DNA from: Rhizobium lentis | GTDB taxonomy: Bacteria; Pseudomonadota; Alphaproteobacteria; Rhizobiales; Rhizobiaceae | NCBI RefSeq assembly: GCF_017352135.1 | Contig: NZ_CP071454.1 | Coordinates: 1 to 64,000 of the forward strand | Reading direction: 5' to 3' | Length of the DNA stretch: 64,000 bases | Part shown: piece after piece, positions 27,460 to 36,049 of the stretch | Layout of the letters: each line of letters starts with the position of its first letter | How positions within the stretch are numbered: the first letter of the stretch is position 1 | The notes under the pieces: generated by a model | Database searches by the model: none | Told to the model about the DNA's origin: nothing | What the model saw: the letters and a program-made list of their open reading frames with translations, nothing else | Position numbers and translations under genes: made by a program

Positions 27460-28074
27460 GTGCAGGCGGAACCGGTGCTTGTGGCGGGATTGATCGAGGT
27501 GTGCCGCGCGACGATCGCGGAAAACGCCGATCACCTCTGCGCACTCGATCGCGCGATCGGCGATGGCGATCACGGAACCAATATGCGGCGCGGCTGCGAG
27601 GCGGTGAGCGCCGAGGGCGAAAGCCTGTCCAGCCTGCCCTTCCCCGACGCCGTGGAAAAGATCGGCCTGACGCTGGTGATGAATGTCGGCGGGGCGGCCG
27701 GTCCGCTCTACGGCACGCTGCTGATCGAGATCGGCCGCGAGCTTCGCAAAAACGAGGAGAAGGTCGATTTTTCCTTGGTGCTGAAGCAGGCGATTGACGC
27801 CGTAGCAAGGCGCGGGCGGTCGCACGCCGGCGACAAGACGCTGCTCGACGTGCTCTATCCCGTCCATGCCGCGGTGGCCAAGCGGTCACCGCTCGGTGAC
27901 GTCGCCCGCAAGGCCGAACGCTCTGCCAACAGGACCGCCGCGATGAAGGCGATGCGCGGACGAGCCGCCTATCTCGGCGACCGCTCGATCGGCCATGTCG
28001 ATCCCGGCGCGTCGAGCTGCGCGCTCTTGACCACGGCGATCTGCCGCTACCTCGGGGAGCGTCACCCCCAATGA
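27460..28074 (+). CDS. dhaL: DhaL, nucleotide-binding subunit of PTS-dependent dihydroxyacetone kinase
   Basis: 204 residues. LDRAIGDGDHGTNMRRG carries the aspartates that coordinate Mg-ADP, followed by MNVGGAAGPLYGTLL and GRAAYLGDRSIGHVDPGA. In PTS-type kinases ADP is a tightly bound cofactor re-phosphorylated by DhaM. The start is GTG 27460 behind GGGAGGAA. It overlaps dhaM by 4 bp. Confidence 0.92.
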   Translation: MQAEPVLVAGLIEVCRATIAENADHLCALDRAIGDGDHGTNMRRGCEAVSAEGESLSSLPFPDAVEKIGLTLVMNVGGAAGPLYGTLLIEIGRELRKNEEKVDFSLVLKQAIDAVARRGRSHAGDKTLLDVLYPVHAAVAKRSPLGDVARKAERSANRTAAMKAMRGRAAYLGDRSIGHVDPGASSCALLTTAICRYLGERHPQ

Positions 28075-28487
28075 ATGAAAGGACCGGCATGAATGGAAAG
28101 ACCGCAAACGTGGGCATTGTGATCGTCTCCCACTCGCCATTGGTGGCAAGGGGCATCGCCGACATGGTGCGGCAGATGGTCGGTGACTGCGTGCCGCTCG
28201 CCTGGTCTGGCGGCAATGTCCATGGCGAGCTCGGCACCGATGCCGGCGGCATCCTGAAGGCGATCGAGGCCGCTTGGTCCGATGCCGGCGTCGCCGTCTT
28301 CGTCGATCTCGGCGGCGCCGAGACCAACAGTGAGATGGCGATCGAAATGCTGGGCCTTCCCCGGTCGGCCCGCGTCTCCATCTGCAACGCCCCGCTCGTC
28401 GAAGGCGCCGTCATCGCCGCCGCCGAAGCCTCAGGGGGCGCGTCGCTCGCCAAGGTCGTCGCCACAGCCGAGGAACTGTCACCCTGA
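28071..28487 (+). CDS. dhaM: DhaM, EIIA-type phosphotransferase subunit (single domain)
   Basis: 138 residues of the PTS EIIA-mannose fold: GIVIVSHSPLVARGI with active His21, then VFVDLGGAETNSEMAIEML. It passes phosphate from HPr to DhaL. In E. coli DhaM is a fusion of EIIA, HPr and an EI-like part; here only EIIA is present, and HPr and EI follow as separate genes. The ATG at 28071 overlaps dhaL; ATG 28089 behind AAAGGACCGGC is an equally good start. Confidence 0.9.
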   Translation: MNERTGMNGKTANVGIVIVSHSPLVARGIADMVRQMVGDCVPLAWSGGNVHGELGTDAGGILKAIEAAWSDAGVAVFVDLGGAETNSEMAIEMLGLPRSARVSICNAPLVEGAVIAAAEASGGASLAKVVATAEELSP

Positions 28488-28831
28488 TGACGAGTGGATT
28501 GCGTATTGAGAAACGGGAGCCTGATCCATTGCACCTGAATTGCCAGACGGAGGTGGAAGTCAAACACGGCGTCGGGCTGCATGCGCGCCCCTCCGTCACC
28601 TTCACGCGGCTTGCCAAGTCTTTTCCTTGCTCGATCGAGGTCGCCGTCAACGGCAGCGATGTCTGGCTGAACGGCAAGAGCATCATCAAGATCATGGGCG
28701 CGCGAATCCGCAAAGGATCGATCCTCAGAATACGGGCAGACGGCATTCTCGCCGAAGAGGCGATCCGCGCGCTCAAGGAACTCATCGAGCGCAATTTCGA
28801 TGAGGAAAAGAAACATGGCAGAACCGCTTAG
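28487..28831 (+). CDS. HPr-family phosphocarrier of the ketose kinase system
   Basis: 114 residues, HPr fold with phosphorylatable His32 in KHGVGLHARPSVTFTRLA and the segment SIIKIMGARIRKGS in the position of the regulatory serine region (LNGKS-IIKIMG). It has a 20-residue N-terminal extension over standard HPr; TTG 28529 is a possible shorter start. It shares one base with dhaM and overlaps the EI start by 17 bp, so the phosphorelay EI to HPr to DhaM to DhaL would be made together. Confidence 0.88.
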   Translation: MTSGLRIEKREPDPLHLNCQTEVEVKHGVGLHARPSVTFTRLAKSFPCSIEVAVNGSDVWLNGKSIIKIMGARIRKGSILRIRADGILAEEAIRALKELIERNFDEEKKHGRTA

Positions 28832-30377
28832 GCTGAAAGCAAAGAGCGCATCCCCCGGCATCGCATCCGGCCCGGCCTTTCTCGCGGAGGAGCCGAAGGC
28901 TGCTTCGGCGCCCGGAACCGCCGGCGGCTACGGAGCGCTCGAGAAAGCTATCGATATCTCGATCGGCGAACTCGAGCGCCTCGCCGAGGGCGCGGATGCC
29001 GAAAGCCGCGATATCATCGATTTCCAGATCGAGGTGCTCCGCGATCCCAGCATCGCCGAAGCAACAGGCGCGCGCATGCAAGCCGACGAAAATGTCGTCT
29101 TCGCCTGGGTCGCCACGCTCGACGCCTATATCGACGAACTCGAAGCGGCCGACGAGGAACAGATGCGGGCGCGCGCCATCGACATTCTCGACATCAAGAA
29201 CCGCGTGCTCGGCGCGCTCGCCGGCACCCCAGTCGCCGATTTCCCGCCCGGCTCGATCTTCGTCGGCAAGGACATGGAGCCGAGCCGCTTCCTCGCTCAT
29301 GACTGGTCGAAGGGCGGCGGTATCGCGTTGTTTGCGGGTAGCACCGCCGGCCACGTCGCTTTGCTCGCCCGGGCGAAATCTGTGCCGATGGTGGTCGGCA
29401 CAGGTCGTTTTTCGGCCACGGACGGCGATCCTGTCGGCGTCGATGGTGACGCCGGCGCCGTCATCCTCAAGGCGGGCGGCATGCTGATCCCGCTCGCGCC
29501 GGCCGGTGACATCAAGGCTGAAAGCGACGAGCTGCGCACGGCGGACGGCGTACCGATCCTTATCTCCATCAACATCAACGATCCCGCCGAGATCGATGCG
29601 CTCGATCCGGCAACCGCGGGCGTCGGCCTGATGCGGTCAGAATTTTCAGTCACCTCGATCGCCGACGCCGCCAATGAGGAACGGCAGCTGGCGATCTATC
29701 GCCGCGTGCTGGAGCAGGCCGGCGAACGGCCGGTGATCATAAGAATGCTGGATATCGGCGGCGACAAGCCGCTTGCCGGCCTCGAAGACCTGCCGGCTCT
29801 CGAGCCGGGCCTGCGCGGCATCCGGCTGCTGCTTGCCCGGCCGGAAATCGCCCGCGTCCAGGCCCGCGCCCTGCTGCGCGCCGCCGTCTTCGGCAAGCTC
29901 TCGGTGATGCTGCCGATGGTGACCTTTCCCGACGAGATCGACAGGATGCGCGAACTGTTCCGCGAGGAAGCCGAAAAGCTCGGCCGCCGTTCCCTGCTGC
30001 ACCGCATGCCGCCGCTCGGCATGATGGTGGAAGTGCCGTCGGCCGCATTGATGCTCGAAACTTTCGCATCGGCAGCCTTCTTCTCCTTCGGAACTAACGA
30101 CCTCACGCAATATCTCGCCGCCTCCGCCCGTGATGGCAACGAGGCCGATGCCGGCAAGGCAGCACCCGCGGTGCTCCGGCTGATTGAACAGGCAGTAAAG
30201 CTTGCCGGTGACAAGCCCGTCAGTATCTGCGGCGACATGGCCGGCGATCCCCGCTACCTCCCAGGTCTGCTTGCCGCCGGCCTGCGGCATTTTTCCGTGG
30301 CGCCGGCCCGCCGTCCCGCGATAAGATCGGCGATAACAGGCCTCAACGCCGATGGCACAAGGGCAGCCGGAGAGTAG
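28815..30377 (+). CDS. PTS enzyme I (PEP-protein phosphotransferase) of the ketose kinase system
   Basis: 520 residues, shorter than the usual 570 and without the GAF domain of PtsP. Active His180 lies in AGSTAGHVALLARA, a variant of the normal GGxTSHxAI. The PEP-binding barrel is normal: GLMRSEF, RMLDIGGDKPL, FFSFGTNDLTQYLA and the catalytic Cys in SICGDMAGDP. The start at 28815 follows GAGGAAAAG. It probably serves only this operon, since rhizobia otherwise mostly carry the nitrogen-type PTS. Confidence 0.9.
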   Translation: MAEPLRLKAKSASPGIASGPAFLAEEPKAASAPGTAGGYGALEKAIDISIGELERLAEGADAESRDIIDFQIEVLRDPSIAEATGARMQADENVVFAWVATLDAYIDELEAADEEQMRARAIDILDIKNRVLGALAGTPVADFPPGSIFVGKDMEPSRFLAHDWSKGGGIALFAGSTAGHVALLARAKSVPMVVGTGRFSATDGDPVGVDGDAGAVILKAGGMLIPLAPAGDIKAESDELRTADGVPILISININDPAEIDALDPATAGVGLMRSEFSVTSIADAANEERQLAIYRRVLEQAGERPVIIRMLDIGGDKPLAGLEDLPALEPGLRGIRLLLARPEIARVQARALLRAAVFGKLSVMLPMVTFPDEIDRMRELFREEAEKLGRRSLLHRMPPLGMMVEVPSAALMLETFASAAFFSFGTNDLTQYLAASARDGNEADAGKAAPAVLRLIEQAVKLAGDKPVSICGDMAGDPRYLPGLLAAGLRHFSVAPARRPAIRSAITGLNADGTRAAGE

Positions 30378-30378
30378 G

Positions 30379-30792
30379 ATGGCGCGCGAAGACACCGAAG
30401 ACGCCATAATCGCCTACAAGTCCATTCTGGCGCAGATCATCGACAATAGGCCATCCGGCACGCGCCAGCGCCTGGCGACTGCGCTCGGCAAGCACCGCAG
30501 CTTCGTCACCCAGATCACCAGCCCGACCTATGCGACGCCGCTGCCGGCGCGCCATCTGGCGACGATCGTGCGCGTCTGCCATTTCAGCGCCACTGAGGAA
30601 GAACGATTTCTAGAAGCCTACCAGGCCGCCCATCCCGGCAAGCTGCCGGATCTCGGCCATTCCGAGAAATTGCGGCACTTGTCGCTGATGGTGCCCGACT
30701 TCGGCGACGACAGGAAAAACCGCCTCCTGGAAGAGGCGATCTCCGATCTGGTGCAGAAGATCGTCGCGATATCAGGGGCGAGCGAGCAGTGA
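30379..30792 (+). CDS. Helix-turn-helix protein, possible operon regulator
   Basis: 137 residues. The central part (TRQRLATALGKHRSFVTQIT, then PLPARHLATIVRVCHFSATE) has the spacing of an XRE-like helix-turn-helix, followed by EEERFLEAYQAAHPG and a helical tail. It is located between the EI and DhaK genes, 1 bp after the EI stop, with GGAGAGTAGG as ribosome site. A regulator role is inferred from the HTH and position. It is not the usual DhaR or DhaS activator. Confidence 0.6.
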   Translation: MAREDTEDAIIAYKSILAQIIDNRPSGTRQRLATALGKHRSFVTQITSPTYATPLPARHLATIVRVCHFSATEEERFLEAYQAAHPGKLPDLGHSEKLRHLSLMVPDFGDDRKNRLLEEAISDLVQKIVAISGASEQ

Positions 30793-30843
30793 AGAGTGAG
30801 CGGACTGACGTTGCGTAATGTTTCTGGCCTTGGGAGGGGCTTG

Positions 30844-31836
30844 ATGAAGAAGTTCATGAATACCGCGGAAACCATGGTCGCCGAAAGCGTCGAAGGCTTC
30901 GTGCGCGCCCATGAGGCTTTCGTGGTGTTCGGGTCCGAGCGCAAATGCGTCCGCCGCCGCCATCTCACATCAGGCAAGGTGGCGCTGATATCAGGCGGGG
31001 GCGCCGGCCACGAGCCGATGCATATCGGCTTCGTCGGTCAGGGCATGCTGGATGCCGCCTGCGTCGGCCATATCTTCACCTCGCCGACGCCCGCCCAGAT
31101 CATGACCGCAATCGAAGAGGCCGATACCGGCGCCGGCTGCCTGCTCGTGGTCAAGAATTACGACGGCGACCTGATGAATTTCGAAATGGCGATCGAGATG
31201 GCCGGTGACCGCCACAGCCTCGACATGATCGTCGTCAGCGACGATATCGAGACGTCGAAATCAGGCGACGGCCGCGGCCGTCGCGGCGTCGCGGGAACGC
31301 TGATCGTCGAAAAGATCCTGGGTGCCGCCGCCGAACGCGGCATGCCGCTCGCCGAATTGAAACAGCTTGGCGAGGGGCTGAACACCCGCATCCGCTCGAT
31401 GGGGGTCGCGTTGAACGGCGTGACGGTACCGCAGACCGAGCGCACGACGTTTTCGCTCGGACCCGACGAGATGGAAATGGGCGTCGGCATTCATGGCGAG
31501 CCAGGCCATGCCAGGCAGCCCTTCGCCGCCGCCGAGGCTATTATCGGCCATCTCTGCGAGACCATCATCGCCGACATCGCACTGACGCCGGGCGGCGGGG
31601 CGCTGCTCTTCGTCAACGGCCTCGGCGGCACGCCGCCCGCAGAACTCTATCTCGCCTATGCCAGCGCCCGCCGTTTCATCGAGGAGAAAGCCATCCCGAT
31701 CGAGCGCTCGCTTGTCGGAACCTACGTCACTTCGCTCGACATGCAGGGACTGTCCGTCACCCTCGCCTTACTGACCGACGAGGAGATCGCGCTCTGGGAC
31801 GCGCCGGTGGCGACGGCGGCTTTGCGCTGGCCGTGA
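30844..31836 (+). CDS. dhaK: DhaK, dihydroxyacetone-binding subunit
   Basis: 330 residues, stand-alone DhaK: ISGGGAGHEPMHIGFVGQG and the substrate-binding His217 in GVGIHGEPGHAR. This is the partner needed for the separate DhaL/DhaM proteins. TEST-like differences from the fused copy (for example CVRRRHLTSGKVAL near residue 35-47) suggest a different substrate preference. Start at ATG 30844 behind GGGAGGGGCTTG. Last gene of the 13-gene unit; the next genes are on the opposite strand. Confidence 0.92.
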   Translation: MKKFMNTAETMVAESVEGFVRAHEAFVVFGSERKCVRRRHLTSGKVALISGGGAGHEPMHIGFVGQGMLDAACVGHIFTSPTPAQIMTAIEEADTGAGCLLVVKNYDGDLMNFEMAIEMAGDRHSLDMIVVSDDIETSKSGDGRGRRGVAGTLIVEKILGAAAERGMPLAELKQLGEGLNTRIRSMGVALNGVTVPQTERTTFSLGPDEMEMGVGIHGEPGHARQPFAAAEAIIGHLCETIIADIALTPGGGALLFVNGLGGTPPAELYLAYASARRFIEEKAIPIERSLVGTYVTSLDMQGLSVTLALLTDEEIALWDAPVATAALRWP

Positions 31837-31849
31837 CAGCCTTCCCACA

Positions 31850-32578
31850 TCAAATGTAGAGCGGCGCCATCTTCCGCCAGGCGCCGGCGCGGTGGGCGCG
31901 GCCGTCCCAGACATGCAGCTGGTGGCGAATGTTCTTTTCACCGAGCAGCCGGCTGAGATAGCGGTTGTTGTCGAGGAAGGGATCGGCATCGCCGATGGTC
32001 AGCACGATGTCGATCTCACGCAGCCTGTCGAGCCGCCAGTCGGTGCCGAGCCCCGGCAGGAAATGCGTCGGCGTGTGGAAATAGACGCTGTCGTCGTAAT
32101 AGCCGTCGAACAGGTCACCGAAGGATTCCACCTTCATCGTCAGATCGTAGCGGCCGGAAAAGGCGACGAGCTTGCGGAAGAGATGCGGATGGCGGAAGAC
32201 GAGGCTCGTGGCCTGAAAGGCGCCGAGACTGCATCCATGCGCGATGGTGCAGTCATGCGGGTTCTTCGCCGCCATCAGCGGCAGCACCTCGTGGAGAATA
32301 TAATCCTCCAGCGCCGCATGCCGGCGAATGCGCTCGGACGGATGATGGTGGAAGCCGTAGAGGCTGTCGGCAGCGAGGCCCTCGATGCAATAAAGCTGGA
32401 TGTGGCCGGCCGAGAGCTTGTCGCTCAGGCTCGCCACCAGGCCGAGCTGTTCATATTCAAAGAAACGCCCTTCCCGCGTCGGAAAGACCAGAACCTTGGC
32501 GCCGGCGTGGCCGAACACCAGCATCTCCATCTCCCGATGCAGCCGCTGACTGTACCAGCGCAGATATTCGCGATTCAT
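31850..32578 (-). CDS. Putative esterase (alpha/beta hydrolase, esterase D-like)
   Basis: 242 residues. The nucleophile elbow reads HGCSLGAFQA, and GDADPFLDN plus a late histidine (VWDGRAHRAGAW) complete a plausible Ser-Asp-His triad. No signal peptide, so it is cytoplasmic. It overlaps the upstream acetyl-xylan-esterase-like gene by 4 bp (ATGA), so they form a two-gene unit and may de-esterify the same class of substrate. Confidence 0.82.
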   Translation of the reverse strand: MNREYLRWYSQRLHREMEMLVFGHAGAKVLVFPTREGRFFEYEQLGLVASLSDKLSAGHIQLYCIEGLAADSLYGFHHHPSERIRRHAALEDYILHEVLPLMAAKNPHDCTIAHGCSLGAFQATSLVFRHPHLFRKLVAFSGRYDLTMKVESFGDLFDGYYDDSVYFHTPTHFLPGLGTDWRLDRLREIDIVLTIGDADPFLDNNRYLSRLLGEKNIRHQLHVWDGRAHRAGAWRKMAPLYI

Positions 32579-33534
32579 GGCACCCTGAAGAACTGTCCGA
32601 TCTTGTCGCGGAGAACCGCCTCTTCCTCAGCACTTCCAGTGTAATCGAAATGACCGGCGTCCAGGATGAAGATTTCATTATATTTCCGTATCGCATTTGC
32701 GACAGCGAATTGGCAGGGCGGCGCGACCGAAGGGTCGAAAAGCGCCACGGCCGTCAGCATCGGCACATCGATCCGCCTCGCCGCGGTCGCAGCATCGTAG
32801 AAGCGCAGCGTCTCTAGCACGTTGCCGTGGTCGGCCTGATATTCCTGAACCGATTGCGCGCTGCCGACACTCGGCAGCTTCAGCCGCAGCGGCTGGTGGC
32901 CGAAGCTCGGGAGCGCCAGATGACCGCGATCGATGCGCTCGTCATAGGCGATCGCCATCGCCCCGACTCCGCCGCCGAAGCTGATGCCGCTATAGCCGAT
33001 ATTGCCGGAGAGCCAGGGATAGAGCGTGACAAGCGTCGAGACGGCAAGCCAGATATCCTCGACGCAGCCGCCGATAATATAGGCGTCGCGCTTGTCGATA
33101 TCGTGCAGCACATGCCAGGACGGGTTCTCGGAGATCGGCGGATGCCGGCTCAGCGACAGTCCGCGACAGCAGGGAAAGATCACCGCCGTTTCCTCGACCG
33201 GCAGATTGAGGTCAGGCTGATCCCGCCCGCCATAGCCATGCCCGACGACGAGACCTCGCTTCACCAGCCCCTGGCGCGGCAGCAGCAGCCAGCCGCCTAT
33301 CTTGAACGCATCGGTCGAGACATAGACGAGATCGCGCACGTGCCAGTCGGGATGGCTGAGCTTGCTCACAGAAAGCATCGGCTGCGGATCGACATCAAGC
33401 GCCTTCAGATACCGCGCCTCCCAGAAAGCATCGAAGCCCGCAGGTTCCTCCGGCGGTTCGATCGCCAGAAGCTCTTCGAGCCGCATGCCGTAGGTTGGGT
33501 CGAAGGCGAAAGGATGTGTCTTGGGAATGCTCAT
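32575..33534 (-). CDS. Acetylxylan esterase / cephalosporin-C deacetylase family protein
   Basis: 319 residues, AXE1 family: LVVGHGYGGRDQPDLN, the nucleophile elbow IGYSGISFGGGVG, a late Asp (VALFDPSVAPP) and His (DAGHFDYTG). Enzymes of this family remove acetyl groups from sugars, xylo-oligosaccharides and antibiotics. No export signal is seen, so the substrate would be imported. It is first of the two-gene unit with the esterase downstream. Confidence 0.85.
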   Translation of the reverse strand: MSIPKTHPFAFDPTYGMRLEELLAIEPPEEPAGFDAFWEARYLKALDVDPQPMLSVSKLSHPDWHVRDLVYVSTDAFKIGGWLLLPRQGLVKRGLVVGHGYGGRDQPDLNLPVEETAVIFPCCRGLSLSRHPPISENPSWHVLHDIDKRDAYIIGGCVEDIWLAVSTLVTLYPWLSGNIGYSGISFGGGVGAMAIAYDERIDRGHLALPSFGHQPLRLKLPSVGSAQSVQEYQADHGNVLETLRFYDAATAARRIDVPMLTAVALFDPSVAPPCQFAVANAIRKYNEIFILDAGHFDYTGSAEEEAVLRDKIGQFFRVP

Positions 33535-33600
33535 CCGGGCTTTGTCGCGTGAAAGCCCGGGCTGTGCAAGCTTGCCGCTCCCCTTCCCCAGAGCAGCCTA

Positions 33601-34380
33601 TTAGGCTGCGGCCCCCGCCGCCTCCAGGATCAGCCGGCTGATCTCGTCCGGATGAGAGATCAGCGAGAGGTGGCTGGCCTTCACTTCGATGGTATTTGCC
33701 CCCATGCGCTTGGCCATGAAACGTTCGAGATCGGGGTCGATCGTCCGATCCTCGGTCGAAACCGCATACCAGCTCGGCTTGGAACGCCAGGCGGCCTGCG
33801 TGGTCTTGCCTGATAGCAGCGCCTTCTGGAACGGCTGCTGCACGGCGTAGAGCACCTTTGCCTTGGCTTCCGGCAGATCGCCGGCGAAATCTCTGAGGAA
33901 GGCGGCCTCGCTCAGGCGCCCCTCGTCGCCGTCGAAGACGATGCCGGCCGAAGCCGGCGGCGTCGGATAGGTCTTGGCGAGCGCGGTATAATCCTCGCCA
34001 GCATCAGGTGCCCGCGCCGCGACATAAACGAGAGCCGAGACATTCTCATGTACGCCTGTCTCGGTGACGAGCATGCCGGAGAAGGAATGCCCGACCAGCA
34101 CGGTCGGCCCATCCTGCCGATCAAGCACCCGCTTAACCGCAGCGGCTGCCTCGGGCAGCGTCGTCAGCGGATTTTGCACTGCCGTCGCGTTGAGACCGGC
34201 CGCCTGCAGTCGCGCAATCACCTCGGTCCAGCAGGAGCCATCGGCAAACAGCCCGTGCGCCAGCACGACATTGCGCGCCTTCACGGGAGCTGATGTCGCG
34301 GCCATGCCGCGGCTGGAAAGAAGAGTGGCGGCAGCGCTGGCAACGAGGGCAGCCGAAAAAGCCCGTCTGTTCATCATCAT
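33601..34380 (-). CDS. Exported alpha/beta hydrolase with Tat-like signal
   Basis: 259 residues. The N-terminus MMMNRRAFSAALVASAAATL has a twin arginine and ends in a plausible GMAATSA cleavage region. The mature part has the lid-less alpha/beta hydrolase core: VVLAHGLFADGSCW, nucleophile VLVGHSFSGML, and a late His (KASHLSLISHPDE). This is the EstC/SABP2-like group. The start at 34380 follows AAGGAACCAGATC. Function on small esters in the periplasm is likely but the substrate is unknown. Confidence 0.82.
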   Translation of the reverse strand: MMMNRRAFSAALVASAAATLLSSRGMAATSAPVKARNVVLAHGLFADGSCWTEVIARLQAAGLNATAVQNPLTTLPEAAAAVKRVLDRQDGPTVLVGHSFSGMLVTETGVHENVSALVYVAARAPDAGEDYTALAKTYPTPPASAGIVFDGDEGRLSEAAFLRDFAGDLPEAKAKVLYAVQQPFQKALLSGKTTQAAWRSKPSWYAVSTEDRTIDPDLERFMAKRMGANTIEVKASHLSLISHPDEISRLILEAAGAAA

Positions 34381-34715
34381 GATCTGGTTCCTTGCAAACA
34401 TGGGTCCAAGACCGGGAATCCGGAGTCGGTGAAAAATAGGTGGATCGATAACATTGCTGGGAACGCCTCCAGCCCAGGCGCAAGGTATCGGCCTCCGCTC
34501 GGCTTCGAAGCACCCTTCCCGTATTCCCACTTCGTATTTGTTACGGCCCGCGTATACAGAACGACGTCGACGGGGGACTTGTGTATTCTTGTTTCAGAAA
34601 ATGTCAATTATTGAATACGTAACAGCTTCGTGATAGCAGTTACGCATACACACAGCTCATGCCCACCATCAGAATTTGCATACATGGCGGAACGCCGCGT
34701 CAGCCCAGGAGAGCA
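34381..34715. other. Divergent promoter region, hydrolase and GntR regulator
   Basis: 335 bases between the divergent exported hydrolase and the GntR gene, noticeably A/T-rich in the middle (about 34570-34660). It holds one inverted repeat (listed separately) and the ribosome sites of both genes. No other gene or RNA was seen. Confidence 0.5.
34615..34647. promoter_or_regulatory. Possible GntR operator
   Basis: Imperfect inverted repeat ATACGTAAC (34615-34623) and GTTACGCAT (34639-34647), 8 of 9 pairs. It is centred about 85 bp before the GntR start. GntR/FCD regulators often bind T-G-T-x-x-A-C-A-type dyads, which this is not, so the assignment is tentative. Confidence 0.3.
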
Positions 34716-35399
34716 ATGATGAATGGCTTCGACGGTGAAGACGGCGACGACCGCAGCCTCATCTCCGACCGCATCCGCAATGCGCTGACCGACGAGATCG
34801 CTGCCGGCACGCTGGCGGCGGGTGCGGCCCTTGACGAACAGCAGCTCGCCGATCGTTTCGGGGCCTCCCGCACGCCGGTCCGGGAAGCCTTGCGACAGCT
34901 CGCAGCCGGCGGCCTCGTCGAGCTTCGCGCCCGCCGCGGCGGCATCGTCGCCAGTATGACGGCTGAGCGCATCATGGACATGTTCGAGACTGTAGCCGAG
35001 ATCGAAGCCGTCTGCGTCAGGCTTGCCACCTACCGCATGACGCCGCTAGAGCGCAGCCGCCTGATCGAACTGCACGATCTCTCCCGGCCGATCGTCGAGG
35101 CCGGTGACTTCAACGCCTATGACAGCTTCAACCGCCAGTTCCACGAAACCATATATCACGCCACCCATAACGGTTTCCTGGCCGAGCAGGCGATCGCGAT
35201 CCGCAACCGCCTGAACGCCTTCCGCCGCACGCAGCTGCGCCAGGGCGAGCGGCTGAGCCGCTCGCGCGAGGAGCATGAAGCCATCATGCAGGCGATCGCC
35301 GAAGGCGACGGCGAGATGGCCTCGCGCCGCATGCGCGCCCATATGCTCAACGCCGCGACCTCGCTCAGCCGTTTTATCGAGGCCGGCAAGCCGTTATGA
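34716..35399 (+). CDS. GntR/FadR-type transcriptional regulator with FCD domain
   Basis: 227 residues. Winged-helix DNA-binding domain at about 15-80 (ADRFGASRTPVREALRQLAA, then GGLVELRARRGGIVA) and an all-helical FCD ligand domain (DSFNRQFHETIYHATHN and the late HMLNAATSLSRF) with potential metal-binding Asp/His residues. The start at ATG 34716 follows AGGAGAG. It diverges from the exported hydrolase, a natural target candidate. The ligand is probably a carboxylate, as typical for the FCD group. Confidence 0.88.
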   Translation: MMNGFDGEDGDDRSLISDRIRNALTDEIAAGTLAAGAALDEQQLADRFGASRTPVREALRQLAAGGLVELRARRGGIVASMTAERIMDMFETVAEIEAVCVRLATYRMTPLERSRLIELHDLSRPIVEAGDFNAYDSFNRQFHETIYHATHNGFLAEQAIAIRNRLNAFRRTQLRQGERLSRSREEHEAIMQAIAEGDGEMASRRMRAHMLNAATSLSRFIEAGKPL

Positions 35400-35410
35400 G
35401 TCGCAAGCTC

Positions 35411-35806
35411 TTACGGCGCGGGGCAGCGGTATTTATGGGCGATCAAGGTCGTCATCAGCTCGTCACCGCTGGCCTCGCGTATGCCGGGATTCTCTTCCAG
35501 GAATGTGCACAGCGTATTGCCGATCGTTTCCGCCGTCGTTCCAACCGGGACACATAGGTTTATACCGACGGAATTGGCAAAATAGGCCGAGCTCACCATC
35601 TCTTTCGGCGCGGGAACGACTTCGGTGAAAATACGACGGGCGAGATAGTCGTCCCGGTTCCACTTGTCCAACCAACCGGCAACATATCCGACGACCAGCC
35701 GCCGGGATCCGCTGCAATCAGAATAAAGCAGGTCACCGCTTGAAAAACCGGCGGGAATCTTTGCTGAAATCGTTGCCAACAACGTTGCGATAAGAATGCC
35801 CGACAT
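35411..35806 (-). CDS. Rap1a/Tai-family (immunity-like) exported protein
   Basis: 131 residues with a signal peptide (MSGILIATLLATISAKIPAG). The core GDLLYSDCSG, GYVAGWLDKW, INLCVPVGTTAETIGNTLC and MTTLIAHKYRCP has the Cys and helix pattern of the Rap1a/Tai family. Those proteins neutralise type VI amidase effectors, although many relatives are orphans. No T6SS or amidase gene is in this window. Start at 35806 behind CGGGAGAAACT. No operon partner: neighbours are convergent or divergent. Confidence 0.6.
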   Translation of the reverse strand: MSGILIATLLATISAKIPAGFSSGDLLYSDCSGSRRLVVGYVAGWLDKWNRDDYLARRIFTEVVPAPKEMVSSAYFANSVGINLCVPVGTTAETIGNTLCTFLEENPGIREASGDELMTTLIAHKYRCPAP

Positions 35807-35987
35807 AGTTTCTCCCGAAGCTCGCAATAGCGCGGAGCTTTGATCGGAAAGATGTCGGAAATTAGCTTTAAAAGTGTCATCTTTTCTGCCGCAGTCGAAA
35901 GTTGCAACTACCGATCGCCAGCACTCTTGCGATGCTGTCTGGCGCAGTCGATTGCACCGTCTTCACGCAGAAACCGGCACTTGAAGC

Positions 35988-36008
35988 TTGCGATTTAATC
36001 GGATGCGA
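35988..36008. promoter_or_regulatory. OhrR-type operator upstream of ohrR
   Basis: TTGCGATTTAATCGGATGCGA, shared with two sites upstream of ohr (38931-38955 and 38991-39011). The core is CGATTTAATCGGAT. It lies 42 bp before the ohrR start, fitting autorepression. Confidence 0.6.
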
Positions 36009-36049
36009 TATATAGATGTCGGCATTGAACAAGCCGGACGGATAGAGCC

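Noticed and set aside
27092..28861. 589-codon open frame on the minus strand
   Set aside because: Runs antisense to the DhaKL, DhaL, DhaM and HPr genes, all of which show clear catalytic residues on the plus strand.
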